The notes under the pieces were generated by a model. That model was not told where the DNA came from, searched no databases, and saw only the letters and a program-made list of their open reading frames with translations. This document shows, in pieces, positions 7,201-15,024 of a DNA stretch of 36,289 nt; position 1 is the first letter of the stretch; every line of letters begins with the position of its first letter. The position numbers and the translations under genes were made by a program. This stretch comes from JBDKJS01 sp039806065 (GTDB lineage Bacteria > Bacteroidota > Bacteroidia > AKYH767-A > 2013-40CM-41-45). Location: positions 1 through 36,289 of the forward strand of contig JBDKJS010000218.1 in NCBI GenBank assembly GCA_039806065.1. Direction: 5' to 3'.

Positions 7201-8514
7201 TTAATGCGCATGACCTTCGCCTTTGTTATTCATTTTAGCTAGGATAAAAAATGCTCCGTTTATAACTACCTTGCTGTTAGCAGGAATTTCTTTGAGTAAG
7301 GTAATTTCACTGTAACCAATGTCGGTGGTGCCTTTGCGGATTGGAATTTTTTCAAAGGTTGTTCCTTCCTCTTCTTCCTCATGGTGTTCCCCTTCTTTAT
7401 GCCCTCCCTCTTTATGTTCATCTTCTTTTTCTACATGCTCATGCCCGTGTTCATCGTGTTTGTGCTCGGCAGTTTGAGTTTCACTGTGGCGCTCTTCTTC
7501 ACTATGCGCATCAGTAACAATAAAAATATAGTCCTGACCTTCGTGGCTTACAATAGCATTGGTAGGAACTGCATCTACCGTAGCATTCTCTAAACTTACC
7601 AACGCGGTAATGCTCATGCCGTCAATCAATCCTTGTTTGTTCCCTTTTACCATTGCATGAACTGCAATAGCTTTGGTGTTTTGCTCAAAGGTGTTGCTTA
7701 TAGCGTAAACATCTGCATCGTATTCTTTACCGGGATTGTTGGTGAGTGTGAAATGAATTGTTTGCCCGACTTTAAGTTTCTGCAAATCTTTTTCATACAC
7801 ATATAAATCCAAATGCAGTTGGCTGTTGTCCACTATTTCGGCAATGGAAGTATTGGCATCTGCAAAAGTTCCGATGTTTACCGAAATGTTGCTTACCGTT
7901 CCGCTTATCGGACTGGTAATGTTTATTACCGACTGAATGTTTTCACTTGTAAGTGTTGCGGTATTGATACCTGCTAAAGTCAATTGGCTTTGTAAACTTG
8001 CCTTTTTTGCTTTTAGTGATTTGAGTTCTGCTTCGGCTTGCTGATATAGTTTGAGTGATGAAGCATTTCCTTCTTTCAAGGTTTTTTGGCGTTCAAATTC
8101 CATTTGTGCCAAATCTACTTTTGCAGCAGTGCTTAAAAATTCTTCCTGCATGGTAATAAAAGTAGTATTGGTTATTGTAGCAATGGTTTGACCTTTGGTA
8201 ACGCTGTTGCCTGTTTGCACTAAAATGGATTTGATTATTCCGCCCATAAAAGCTGTTGCGTTTGCTTTGTTGTTGTTAGGAACACGAAGCAGTCCATTGG
8301 CTTTGAGTGAAGCGGTTAGTTGCTTTTTTTCAATACTGCCCAACTCCATTTTTATGGATTTCATTTGTTCGGCTGTGAGGTTTGCGGTATTGGTGTTTTC
8401 ATGCTCGTCATGATGCTCTTCGCCTTCGTGTTCAGCGGTTGTGCTTTTGTTTCCGCAGGCTGCAAAAAGGGATGCAGAAATGAATATTACTATGATGAAT
8501 TTTATCCTTTTCAT
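7201..8514 (-). CDS. czcB: CzcB-like RND efflux periplasmic adaptor with long His/Glu-rich insert
   Basis: Membrane-fusion protein that bridges the RND pump and the outer-membrane channel for metal export. The 437 residues have a lipoprotein signal (Cys20 in LFAAC), an acidic His cluster at 29-38, a biotinyl-lipoyl half (GGIIKSILVQTGNSVTKGQ), a coiled-coil hairpin at about 125-185, the second lipoyl half (ITSPISGTVSNI), a beta-barrel and a membrane-proximal domain. Residues 336-384 are an insert with 11 histidines in a Glu/Asp/Lys background, and the C-terminus is GHAH. Such runs are known in CzcB/CusB-type adaptors and could hold periplasmic Zn, Co, Ni or Cd. The gene starts 11 bp after the CzcA-CzcC stop, so it is co-transcribed. 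Confidence 0.92.
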   Translation of the reverse strand: MKRIKFIIVIFISASLFAACGNKSTTAEHEGEEHHDEHENTNTANLTAEQMKSIKMELGSIEKKQLTASLKANGLLRVPNNNKANATAFMGGIIKSILVQTGNSVTKGQTIATITNTTFITMQEEFLSTAAKVDLAQMEFERQKTLKEGNASSLKLYQQAEAELKSLKAKKASLQSQLTLAGINTATLTSENIQSVINITSPISGTVSNISVNIGTFADANTSIAEIVDNSQLHLDLYVYEKDLQKLKVGQTIHFTLTNNPGKEYDADVYAISNTFEQNTKAIAVHAMVKGNKQGLIDGMSITALVSLENATVDAVPTNAIVSHEGQDYIFIVTDAHSEEERHSETQTAEHKHDEHGHEHVEKEDEHKEGGHKEGEHHEEEEEGTTFEKIPIRKGTTDIGYSEITLLKEIPANSKVVINGAFFILAKMNNKGEGHAH

Positions 8515-8525
8515 TTTTCTGAATT

Positions 8526-11500
8526 TTAATTGTTGATTAAGAAATTGATGTTAATGATGGATTGATTGAGTTGGTTTACCGATTGCAGATAACTTAACTG
8601 CACATCGGAAGCGGTTTGCAGTGCTTGCAGATATTCAATATAACCAATGTCGCCACTTTTGAAACCAAGTGTTGCTGTGCTGATAATTATATCGGCATTG
8701 GGCAAAGCAATTGATTTGAAATAATTGTATTGCGAAAGATTTTGGTTGTATTGTGCAAAAGCATTTTGCAACTTTGTTTGTAAAATCAGTTTTCCGTTAT
8801 CGGCTTCTTTTTGTAATGCCTGTTGTTTGAACGATAGTGATTTTACTTTTTGTGCATTGCTTAGAAATGTAAGCGGAATACTAATGCCTACATTCAATCC
8901 CTGAAAGCGTTTGCTGCCATCAAAATAAACATCAGCCCCGTTTATTGTTTGTGTGCCGATTAACGACTGATTGAAATAACCCACATTGAAATCGGGAAGC
9001 GTGGATGCCGTTTCAACCTTTTTGTTTTGCTCTGCAATAATGGCTTGCTGATACAAAACTTTTAAAGATGGGTTATTTGCAATGAGTGAAGTATCAAATG
9101 AATTGCTTAATACAAGCGGTTGGAAGTTTCCGATATTATCAATCGTAAAATCTTCGCTTGTATTGAGCAAAGTTTTTAGCGAATTGTAAGCCGTTGCCAA
9201 ATCGGTTTCGGTTTGTTTCAATAAAAGCGAAAGCTGCCCACGCTTAGTCTCGGCTGTGGTTTTTTCCAACAAATTGGTTTCCCCCGTTTTGTATCGCAAG
9301 GCTGCGGCACTTACAAAATCATTATACAAACTGTCTAAGGATTTCAATTGCTTTTTTGTTTGCTGTAAATACTTTAATTGATAAAACCAGTATTGAACCT
9401 GCGCCTTTATTTCGTTGGCAGTGGCTTGCTGTTGCAACTGGCTTCCCTGCAATTCGGCCTTATATAAATTTGATTTTGCCGAATAATAAGTTGGAAATGG
9501 AATGGATTGATTGATTTGAAAACCCAAGTCCTTATTGATGCTGTTATATTGCCCGTATTGAAGATTGACATTTGTTTTTGGCAATTCAAAAACGGATTTC
9601 TTCAAACGCTCCGATGATTGCACATTGAGTTGTTGCGATTGTAATTCCAGATTGTTTTTCAATGCAGTGCTTATGGCATCTTCAACGGTAATTTGTTTTG
9701 GTGTTGTTTGAGCATTTGTATTACTAAAAGCGAAAACTGCAATTACTAAAACGACTGCCGGTGAAATTTTGATTTTTCTTTTCGTTGAAAAAATCAAATA
9801 CAACAAAGGCAAAACAAAGAGGGTTAAGAAAGTGGCTGTAAGCAATCCGCCAATTACCACAGTGGCTAAAGGTTTTTGAACTTCTGCCCCTGCACCGTGC
9901 GAAAGTGCCATTGGTAAAAAGCCCAAGGATGCTACGGTGGCAGTCATTAAAACTGGTCGCAAACGGATTTTAGTTCCTTCTTTTATTCGCTGAATAATGT
10001 CAGTCATTCCGTCTTTTTCTAACTGGTTAAATGTTCCGATAAGGACAATTCCATTTAACACAGCAACGCCAAACAGAGCAATGAAACCAACACCTGCCGA
10101 AATGCTGAAAGGCATATCACGAAGCAGCAAAGCGAAAACGCCACCAATGGCACTCATTGGAATAGCTGTGTAAATAAGTGTTGCTTGTTTTACTGAACTA
10201 AACGTGAAATAAAGCAACATAAAAATAAGTGCTAAAGCCACAGGCAAAGCAATCATAAGGCGTTTGGATGCTGCTTGCAGATTTTCAAAAGTGCCTCCGT
10301 AGGTGTAATAATATCCTTCGGGCAATTTTATTTTTTCGTTCAACTGCTTCTGAATATCCTCAACCACACTTTCCACATCCCTACCTTTTACATTAAAGCC
10401 GACAACAATTCTGCGTTTACCATCTTCACGGCTTATTTGTGCAGGACCTAATTCCATTTTTATATCGGCAACTTGCGATAATGGAATTTGTGTTCCGTTG
10501 GTAGTTGGAATATACAGGTGGTTTACATCTTCTATGTTGTTTCGGTGGGTGCTGTCAAGGCGAACTACCAAATCAAATTTGCGTTCATTTTCAAAAACAA
10601 CACCTGCACCACCACCCGCAAATGCGGTGCTTACAATATGGTTGATGTCTTCAATGTTCAAACCATAATTGGCAATTTGCGAACGGTTGTATTTAATTAC
10701 TATTTGCGGTAAACCTGCAACCCGTTCAACACTTGGTTCGGTTGCACCTTCCACAGATTGAACAATGGGTGCAATTTTATTGGCATAGCTTAATAGGGTG
10801 TCCATATTCTCCCCGAATATTTTAATGGCAACATCTTGTCTGATACCTGTCATAAGTTCGTTGAACCGCATTTGAATGGGTTGATTTTTTTCAAAAAATA
10901 CACCCGGAATTACGCTTAATTTTTCTTCAATTTCTTCTGCCAGTTCATCGTAAGAATTATCACGCTTCCATTCGGATGGTTGTTTTAGAATAATCATCAT
11001 ATCCGTTGCTTCGGGTGGCATTGGGTCAGTTGGCACTTCGGCACTTCCTGTTTTTCCGACTACCATTTTTACTTCGTCAAATTCTTTGATCAGGCGTGAT
11101 GCCTGCATGGAAGTTTCTAAACTTTGAGATAATGATGTGCCTTGCGGAAGTATGCAATGAAAAGCAAAATCACCTTCGGCTAATGTTGGAATAAACTCAC
11201 CGCCCATTCTTGAAAAGATAAATACAGAAATAAGAAACACGGTAACAGATACACTCACGATTATTTTTTTGAAACGTATTGATTTATCCAAAAGCGGTGC
11301 ATAAATGCGTTGAAAGAAATTCATCATTTTATCGCTGAAAGTTTCTTTATGAGAAATATTTTTAGGAAGAAACAAAGCACACATCATAGGGATGTAGGTA
11401 AGCGATAAAATCAATGCCCCGAAAATGGCAAAGCCAACGGTTTGAGCCATCGGTCCAAACATTTTGCCTTCAATACCAATCAGTGTAAGGATAGGAATGT

Positions 11501-12878
11501 AAACAATGAGGATAATGATTTCTCCAAATGCCGCACTACTACGGATTTTTGATGCAGATTTAAACACTTCCTCATCCATTTCGGGCTGTGTTAATCTTCC
11601 AATTGTTTTTCTTAAACCCAAATGATGTAGTGTTGCTTCTACTATAATTACTGCACCGTCCACAATCAACCCAAAGTCAATTGCTCCTAAACTCATCAAG
11701 TTGGCACTTACGCCAAACACATTCATCATTCCCAATGCAAACAGCATTGATAAAGGAATGGCAGAGGCAACAATTAGTCCTGCACGAAGATTTCCGAGAA
11801 ACAGAACCAAGACAAAAATTACTATCAATGCTCCTTCAATCAGGTTTTTTTCAACAGTAGAAATGGCACGACCCACCAAATCAGTTCTGTCCAAATAAGG
11901 TTCTATGACCACATCCGCAGGTAATGATTTTTGAATATTAATCATTTTCTCTTTTACACGACTAACTACATCAGCACTATTTGCACCTTTCAGCATCATA
12001 ACCACACCGCCAACGGCATCTACTTCACCATTGTAGGTCATAGCACCGTAGCGAACAGCACTGCCTAAATGCACTTCTGCAACATCTTTTATCAAAATGG
12101 GAATACCGTTTGGATTTGTTTTTACAACAATGTTTTTGATGTCGTCAAAAGAACCAATCAAACCAACACCCCGAATGAAATAGGCGTTTGGTTTTTTGTC
12201 AATGTATGCCCCGCCTGTGTTTTCATTATTCTTCTCTAATGCCGTAAAAATTTCGGGAATGGTAATTCCCATTGCCAATAAGCGGTCAGGGTTTACCGCT
12301 ACTTCATATTGTTTCAGTTGTCCGCCAAAGCTGTTTATTTCTGCAATACCCGGTGTTCCGTAAAGTTGTCGGGCAACAATCCAGTCCTGCATAGTCCGTA
12401 AATCCATGGCAGTGTATTTGCTTTCGCTACCTTTTTTGGGATGGATGATATATTGATATACTTCGCCCAAACCGGTGCTTACTGGGGCCAATTCGGGCGT
12501 TCCAACACCCTTAGGAATTTTGGCTTCAGCTTCTTTCAGTCGTTCGTTAATAAGTTGTCGGGCAAAGTAGATGTCCACTTTGTCGTCAAATACCACAGTA
12601 ATAACCGAAAGTCCGAAACGAGAAATGCTTCGCAATTCTTCCAAATCGGGAAGATTGGCAATGCTTTGCTCGATGGGGTAAGTCACCAATTGTTCAACCT
12701 CTTGCCCTGCAAGGGTTGGGCAAACCGTAATTATTTGCACTTGGTTGTTGGTGATGTCGGGGACTGCATCAATAGGCAGTTTAGTTGCACTCCACACACC
12801 CCAAACAATGAGTGCAAGCGTCATCAAAGCAATGATGAATTTATTTTTTATGCTGAACGCAATTATTTTGTCTAACAT
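8526..12878 (-). CDS. czcA: CzcA-type RND heavy-metal pump fused to a TolC/CzcC-like outer-membrane factor
   Basis: A single 1450-residue chain that supplies two of the three parts of an RND metal efflux system. Residues 1 to about 1030 are the 12-helix proton-driven pump: it starts MLDKIIAFSIKNK, has the CzcA relay motif DFGLIVDGAVIIVE (Asp401, Asp407, Glu414, matching Asp402/Asp408/Glu415 of Cupriavidus CzcA), and ends with FVLPLLYLIF. A basic stretch (STKRKIK) then leads to a second hydrophobic segment and a signal-peptidase-like site NTNA|Q at Ala1056/Gln1057. Residues about 1060-1450 are two TolC-type repeats rich in Gln/Asn helices (LQSQQLNVQSSERLKK; DVQLSYLQSVNQLNQS). The Asp/Glu motif fits divalent-cation pumps (Zn, Co, Cd) rather than Cu/Ag. 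This fusion occurs elsewhere in Bacteroidota. Confidence 0.94.
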   Translation of the reverse strand: MLDKIIAFSIKNKFIIALMTLALIVWGVWSATKLPIDAVPDITNNQVQIITVCPTLAGQEVEQLVTYPIEQSIANLPDLEELRSISRFGLSVITVVFDDKVDIYFARQLINERLKEAEAKIPKGVGTPELAPVSTGLGEVYQYIIHPKKGSESKYTAMDLRTMQDWIVARQLYGTPGIAEINSFGGQLKQYEVAVNPDRLLAMGITIPEIFTALEKNNENTGGAYIDKKPNAYFIRGVGLIGSFDDIKNIVVKTNPNGIPILIKDVAEVHLGSAVRYGAMTYNGEVDAVGGVVMMLKGANSADVVSRVKEKMINIQKSLPADVVIEPYLDRTDLVGRAISTVEKNLIEGALIVIFVLVLFLGNLRAGLIVASAIPLSMLFALGMMNVFGVSANLMSLGAIDFGLIVDGAVIIVEATLHHLGLRKTIGRLTQPEMDEEVFKSASKIRSSAAFGEIIILIVYIPILTLIGIEGKMFGPMAQTVGFAIFGALILSLTYIPMMCALFLPKNISHKETFSDKMMNFFQRIYAPLLDKSIRFKKIIVSVSVTVFLISVFIFSRMGGEFIPTLAEGDFAFHCILPQGTSLSQSLETSMQASRLIKEFDEVKMVVGKTGSAEVPTDPMPPEATDMMIILKQPSEWKRDNSYDELAEEIEEKLSVIPGVFFEKNQPIQMRFNELMTGIRQDVAIKIFGENMDTLLSYANKIAPIVQSVEGATEPSVERVAGLPQIVIKYNRSQIANYGLNIEDINHIVSTAFAGGGAGVVFENERKFDLVVRLDSTHRNNIEDVNHLYIPTTNGTQIPLSQVADIKMELGPAQISREDGKRRIVVGFNVKGRDVESVVEDIQKQLNEKIKLPEGYYYTYGGTFENLQAASKRLMIALPVALALIFMLLYFTFSSVKQATLIYTAIPMSAIGGVFALLLRDMPFSISAGVGFIALFGVAVLNGIVLIGTFNQLEKDGMTDIIQRIKEGTKIRLRPVLMTATVASLGFLPMALSHGAGAEVQKPLATVVIGGLLTATFLTLFVLPLLYLIFSTKRKIKISPAVVLVIAVFAFSNTNAQTTPKQITVEDAISTALKNNLELQSQQLNVQSSERLKKSVFELPKTNVNLQYGQYNSINKDLGFQINQSIPFPTYYSAKSNLYKAELQGSQLQQQATANEIKAQVQYWFYQLKYLQQTKKQLKSLDSLYNDFVSAAALRYKTGETNLLEKTTAETKRGQLSLLLKQTETDLATAYNSLKTLLNTSEDFTIDNIGNFQPLVLSNSFDTSLIANNPSLKVLYQQAIIAEQNKKVETASTLPDFNVGYFNQSLIGTQTINGADVYFDGSKRFQGLNVGISIPLTFLSNAQKVKSLSFKQQALQKEADNGKLILQTKLQNAFAQYNQNLSQYNYFKSIALPNADIIISTATLGFKSGDIGYIEYLQALQTASDVQLSYLQSVNQLNQSIININFLINN

Positions 12879-12911
12879 CTTTTTTAACAGTTATATAAAT
12901 GAATACATGAG

Positions 12912-12969
12912 TACTTGCTCTCGATTTTCGGGAGTAAGTAGTTTTGTTTTGTTCCACTAAAAGCGGAAC
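12912..12969 (-). other. Two hairpins in the DUF6660-czcA intergenic leader
   Basis: The 103-bp gap before the pump gene holds two inverted repeats. The first pairs TACTTGCTCTCGA (12912-12924) with TCGGGAGTAAGTA (12928-12940) around a three-base loop; the two non-Watson-Crick pairs are G-U if read from the + strand but A-C on the transcribed minus strand. The second pairs GTTCCACT (12951-12958) with AGCGGAAC (12962-12969), with one mismatch. Neither is followed by a U run in the direction of transcription, so they look like processing or stability elements rather than terminators. Confidence 0.45.
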
Positions 12970-12981
12970 ATCATAAATTAA

Positions 12982-13308
12982 TTAACTGATTTTTGGCGGT
13001 TGCCAAATGGAAAAGCAAACTTCTGAAATACTGGGTGAAGTATAATTTGCGTAAATTATTGAATTAAAAAATTTCAAATTCGAAATTTGATAACTAATAA
13101 AAGTAGAATTGAGTATTAAACCACAGCAGGCACATGTACACAATGGAGAACAATGGTCACTTTCCTCTTCATGATCCTGATGGTTAATAGAAGTTGTGAT
13201 GCCTACTTCTGTTGAGCTAAAAAACACTCCTTCGCTAAAATCACCACAGGGCATTATTGCTAATCCCATAAAATATAAAGCCAAAAAATTTGCTAGCAAA
13301 AATTTCAC
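12982..13308 (-). CDS. DUF6660-type small Cys/His-rich periplasmic protein, GTG start
   Basis: A 108-residue secreted protein typical of Bacteroidota metal-efflux loci. The start codon is GTG at 13308, directly giving the signal peptide MKFLLANFLALYFMGLAIM. The mature part has His43, His46 and His52 in an acidic stretch, followed at once by a dense Cys cluster (Cys53, Cys57, Cys59, Cys61, Cys62; CSPLCTCACCG). The C-terminal 40 residues end in an SEVCFSIWQPPKIS tail. The layout suggests a soft-metal-binding periplasmic factor, but no biochemical function is established as far as I know. It sits 44 bp after the porin gene and 103 bp before czcA. Confidence 0.75.
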   Translation of the reverse strand: MKFLLANFLALYFMGLAIMPCGDFSEGVFFSSTEVGITTSINHQDHEEESDHCSPLCTCACCGLILNSTFISYQISNLKFFNSIIYANYTSPSISEVCFSIWQPPKIS

Positions 13309-13317
13309 TGTACAAAA

Positions 13318-13334
13318 TTAACAATTTTTGTTAA
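13318..13334 (-). promoter_or_regulatory. Small perfect hairpin upstream of the DUF6660 gene
   Basis: TTAACAA (13318-13324) and TTGTTAA (13328-13334) form a perfect 7-bp inverted repeat with a 3-base loop, 10 bp before the GTG start. On the minus strand TAATTTTG (13320 to 13313) resembles the TAnnTTTG -7 box. It could be an operator or an internal promoter for the efflux half of the block, but a -33 partner is not seen. Confidence 0.3.
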
Positions 13335-13352
13335 ATAAAAAATCTAATCTAT

Positions 13353-14582
13353 TTAAAAATATGAAGAAATACCAAAGTTAAAACCTCCACTCTTACTAGG
13401 GGCATTACCTATAATATCCCTTTGCCTTTGAATCCTGTAATTTAATCTAAATGTTGTTTGTGAGCTTGGTCGGAGGCTGATGGCAGGGTTCAAGCTCCAT
13501 AAATCTTCACCAATTTCATATCCAGTTTCTTTGAAGCTTCCTACATTCCAATCAACATACTCTAATCTGCAAGCTATATTTAATAAGGCATTATCAAATC
13601 CCAATATTCTACCTCCAAATATTGGCTGTACTATATCAACAAATCCCCCCTGCTGTCGGCTGCCATATTGCTGTAAATAGTCATATGGCAATTGCACACC
13701 CACCCATGCCCATTCCATATTTATATGAGTTCTTAATTTCAAAAATGTATTGTTATAATCAATAGCAAATACATTAATTCTCCTTTTCTTATCAATTAAA
13801 ATGCCTTCATGTACAAATTTATTATAAATACCACCCATATAAGAAAATCCAAATTCTCCAATTTGATGTTTACGTACAGCAATTTTTCCAGTAAACAGTG
13901 GCGCTCCACTATTTATTTTATCAAATCTTTCAAGGTTATTTTTTGAGGAGGGCAGGTAGGTCTTATTTTGCTCGTTGTCAATTATTGAATTATCAAATCC
14001 ACCTGTTAAATAGGCTTCATATCCGATCATCCATGAGTTAGTATAAATTTTTCCGAACATTCCCATACCAGCATTACTCCAGGTAGCTGGCAACATTTGA
14101 GTTGCAGATATAGGTCTATCTGTAAATTCCCATTTCGGGCCATCATGATTTTGATTGAACGCTCCAATGGGATTCATCACTAAACCACTTCTAAGATTTA
14201 ACAATGGATGAAATTCCACATCAATTGAAGCAAACTCAATTGCTATGTCTGCCCCACCATTTTCAAACTCTATTTCGGCTAAAAATTTAATTTTTTTATT
14301 AATAGTTGAAGCTAAAAAAATTGTCAAACGTCTCATTTGGAATTGATGCCCGTCAGAAACTCCATCGGTTCCAATATGTTGCCAATTCATTTCAGCATAA
14401 CCACCTACAGCAACTGGAAGTTTTCCCAAATTTAAAAAGGGCCTACTATAAACTGCATCCATGTTAAGTGTTGAAGCCACTGTGTCAGAATATGAATAAT
14501 GATTTAAAGTAGTATCAACTTTTGCACTATTTCTGGAAATTAACAATATGGAAATTGATAAGAGCAGTATAATTCTATTCAT
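13353..14582 (-). CDS. Outer-membrane porin of the OprO/OprP (phosphate-selective porin-like) family
   Basis: A 409-residue outer-membrane beta-barrel with signal peptide (MNRIILLLSISILLIS) and a terminal aromatic (SSYF). The N-terminal strands follow the porin O/P pattern: YAEMNWQHIG, then FQMRRLTIFLASTINKKIKFLAEIEFENGG, then FASIDVEFHPLLNLRSGLVMNPIGAFNQNHDGP. Later segments (TGKIAVRKHQIGEFGFSYMGG, LLNIACRLEYVDWN, TTFRLNYRIQRQRD) are amphipathic strands. The family name comes from Pseudomonas phosphate porins, but Bacteroidota members are broad and specificity cannot be read here. Its start overlaps the Rieske gene stop by 8 bp, so translation is probably coupled and the porin may work with that protein. 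Confidence 0.85.
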   Translation of the reverse strand: MNRIILLLSISILLISRNSAKVDTTLNHYSYSDTVASTLNMDAVYSRPFLNLGKLPVAVGGYAEMNWQHIGTDGVSDGHQFQMRRLTIFLASTINKKIKFLAEIEFENGGADIAIEFASIDVEFHPLLNLRSGLVMNPIGAFNQNHDGPKWEFTDRPISATQMLPATWSNAGMGMFGKIYTNSWMIGYEAYLTGGFDNSIIDNEQNKTYLPSSKNNLERFDKINSGAPLFTGKIAVRKHQIGEFGFSYMGGIYNKFVHEGILIDKKRRINVFAIDYNNTFLKLRTHINMEWAWVGVQLPYDYLQQYGSRQQGGFVDIVQPIFGGRILGFDNALLNIACRLEYVDWNVGSFKETGYEIGEDLWSLNPAISLRPSSQTTFRLNYRIQRQRDIIGNAPSKSGGFNFGISSYF

Positions 14583-15024
14583 GATATTTTAAATAAATAT
14601 TTAAATGCTGATCTATTATTTTTACTAAAAAAGAAATAAGCGGCTTATCAGCAGGTGAATTAGTTACCTTACCTCGATTATCAAATTCAGAACCATGTGC
14701 AGAACATACAACCCTATCACCAAATGCAGTTAATTCATACCCTTGATGGGTACACTGCATATAAAGTGCAGAATATTCTTGTGCTGAAAATCGATACAAA
14801 TAAATCGGATAACGTAACTTTTCATTTTGAAGCAATACATACTTCCTAAAGTGTTTCTTACCATTACTTAGTTTTTCAAAAACTGAAAGTGGCACAATCA
14901 TAACATCATTTAATATGGTTGATGTAATAAATTTACTTCCAGTACATCCCTCTTGCAATATCCCAAATACACTTATTGCTATGCACCCCAAACTACATGT
15001 TTTGACAAAATGAAATCTATCCAT
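14575..15024 (-). CDS. Periplasmic Rieske [2Fe-2S] protein
   Basis: A 149-residue membrane-anchored or exported Rieske protein. The cluster-binding boxes are complete: Cys91-Thr-His93 in CTHQG and Cys107-Ser-Ala-His110 in CSAHGSEF, followed by the NSPADKPL segment that closes the cluster in small Rieske proteins. The N-terminus (MDRFHFVKTCSLGCIAISVFGIL) is a signal or anchor, but it lacks the twin arginine common for exported Rieske proteins (DRFHF where DRRxF would be expected). Cys27 in QEGC could be lipidated, though the lipobox is weak. The gene overlaps the di-heme gene by 1 bp and the porin by 8 bp. It probably passes electrons to or from the di-heme protein; the partner is inferred from coupling only. 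Confidence 0.88.
   Translation of the reverse strand: MDRFHFVKTCSLGCIAISVFGILQEGCTGSKFITSTILNDVMIVPLSVFEKLSNGKKHFRKYVLLQNEKLRYPIYLYRFSAQEYSALYMQCTHQGYELTAFGDRVVCSAHGSEFDNRGKVTNSPADKPLISFLVKIIDQHLNIYLKYHE

Noticed and set aside
12441..12875. 144-codon + strand frame opposite the CzcA N-terminus
   Set aside because: Antisense shadow of a clearly conserved CzcA coding region.
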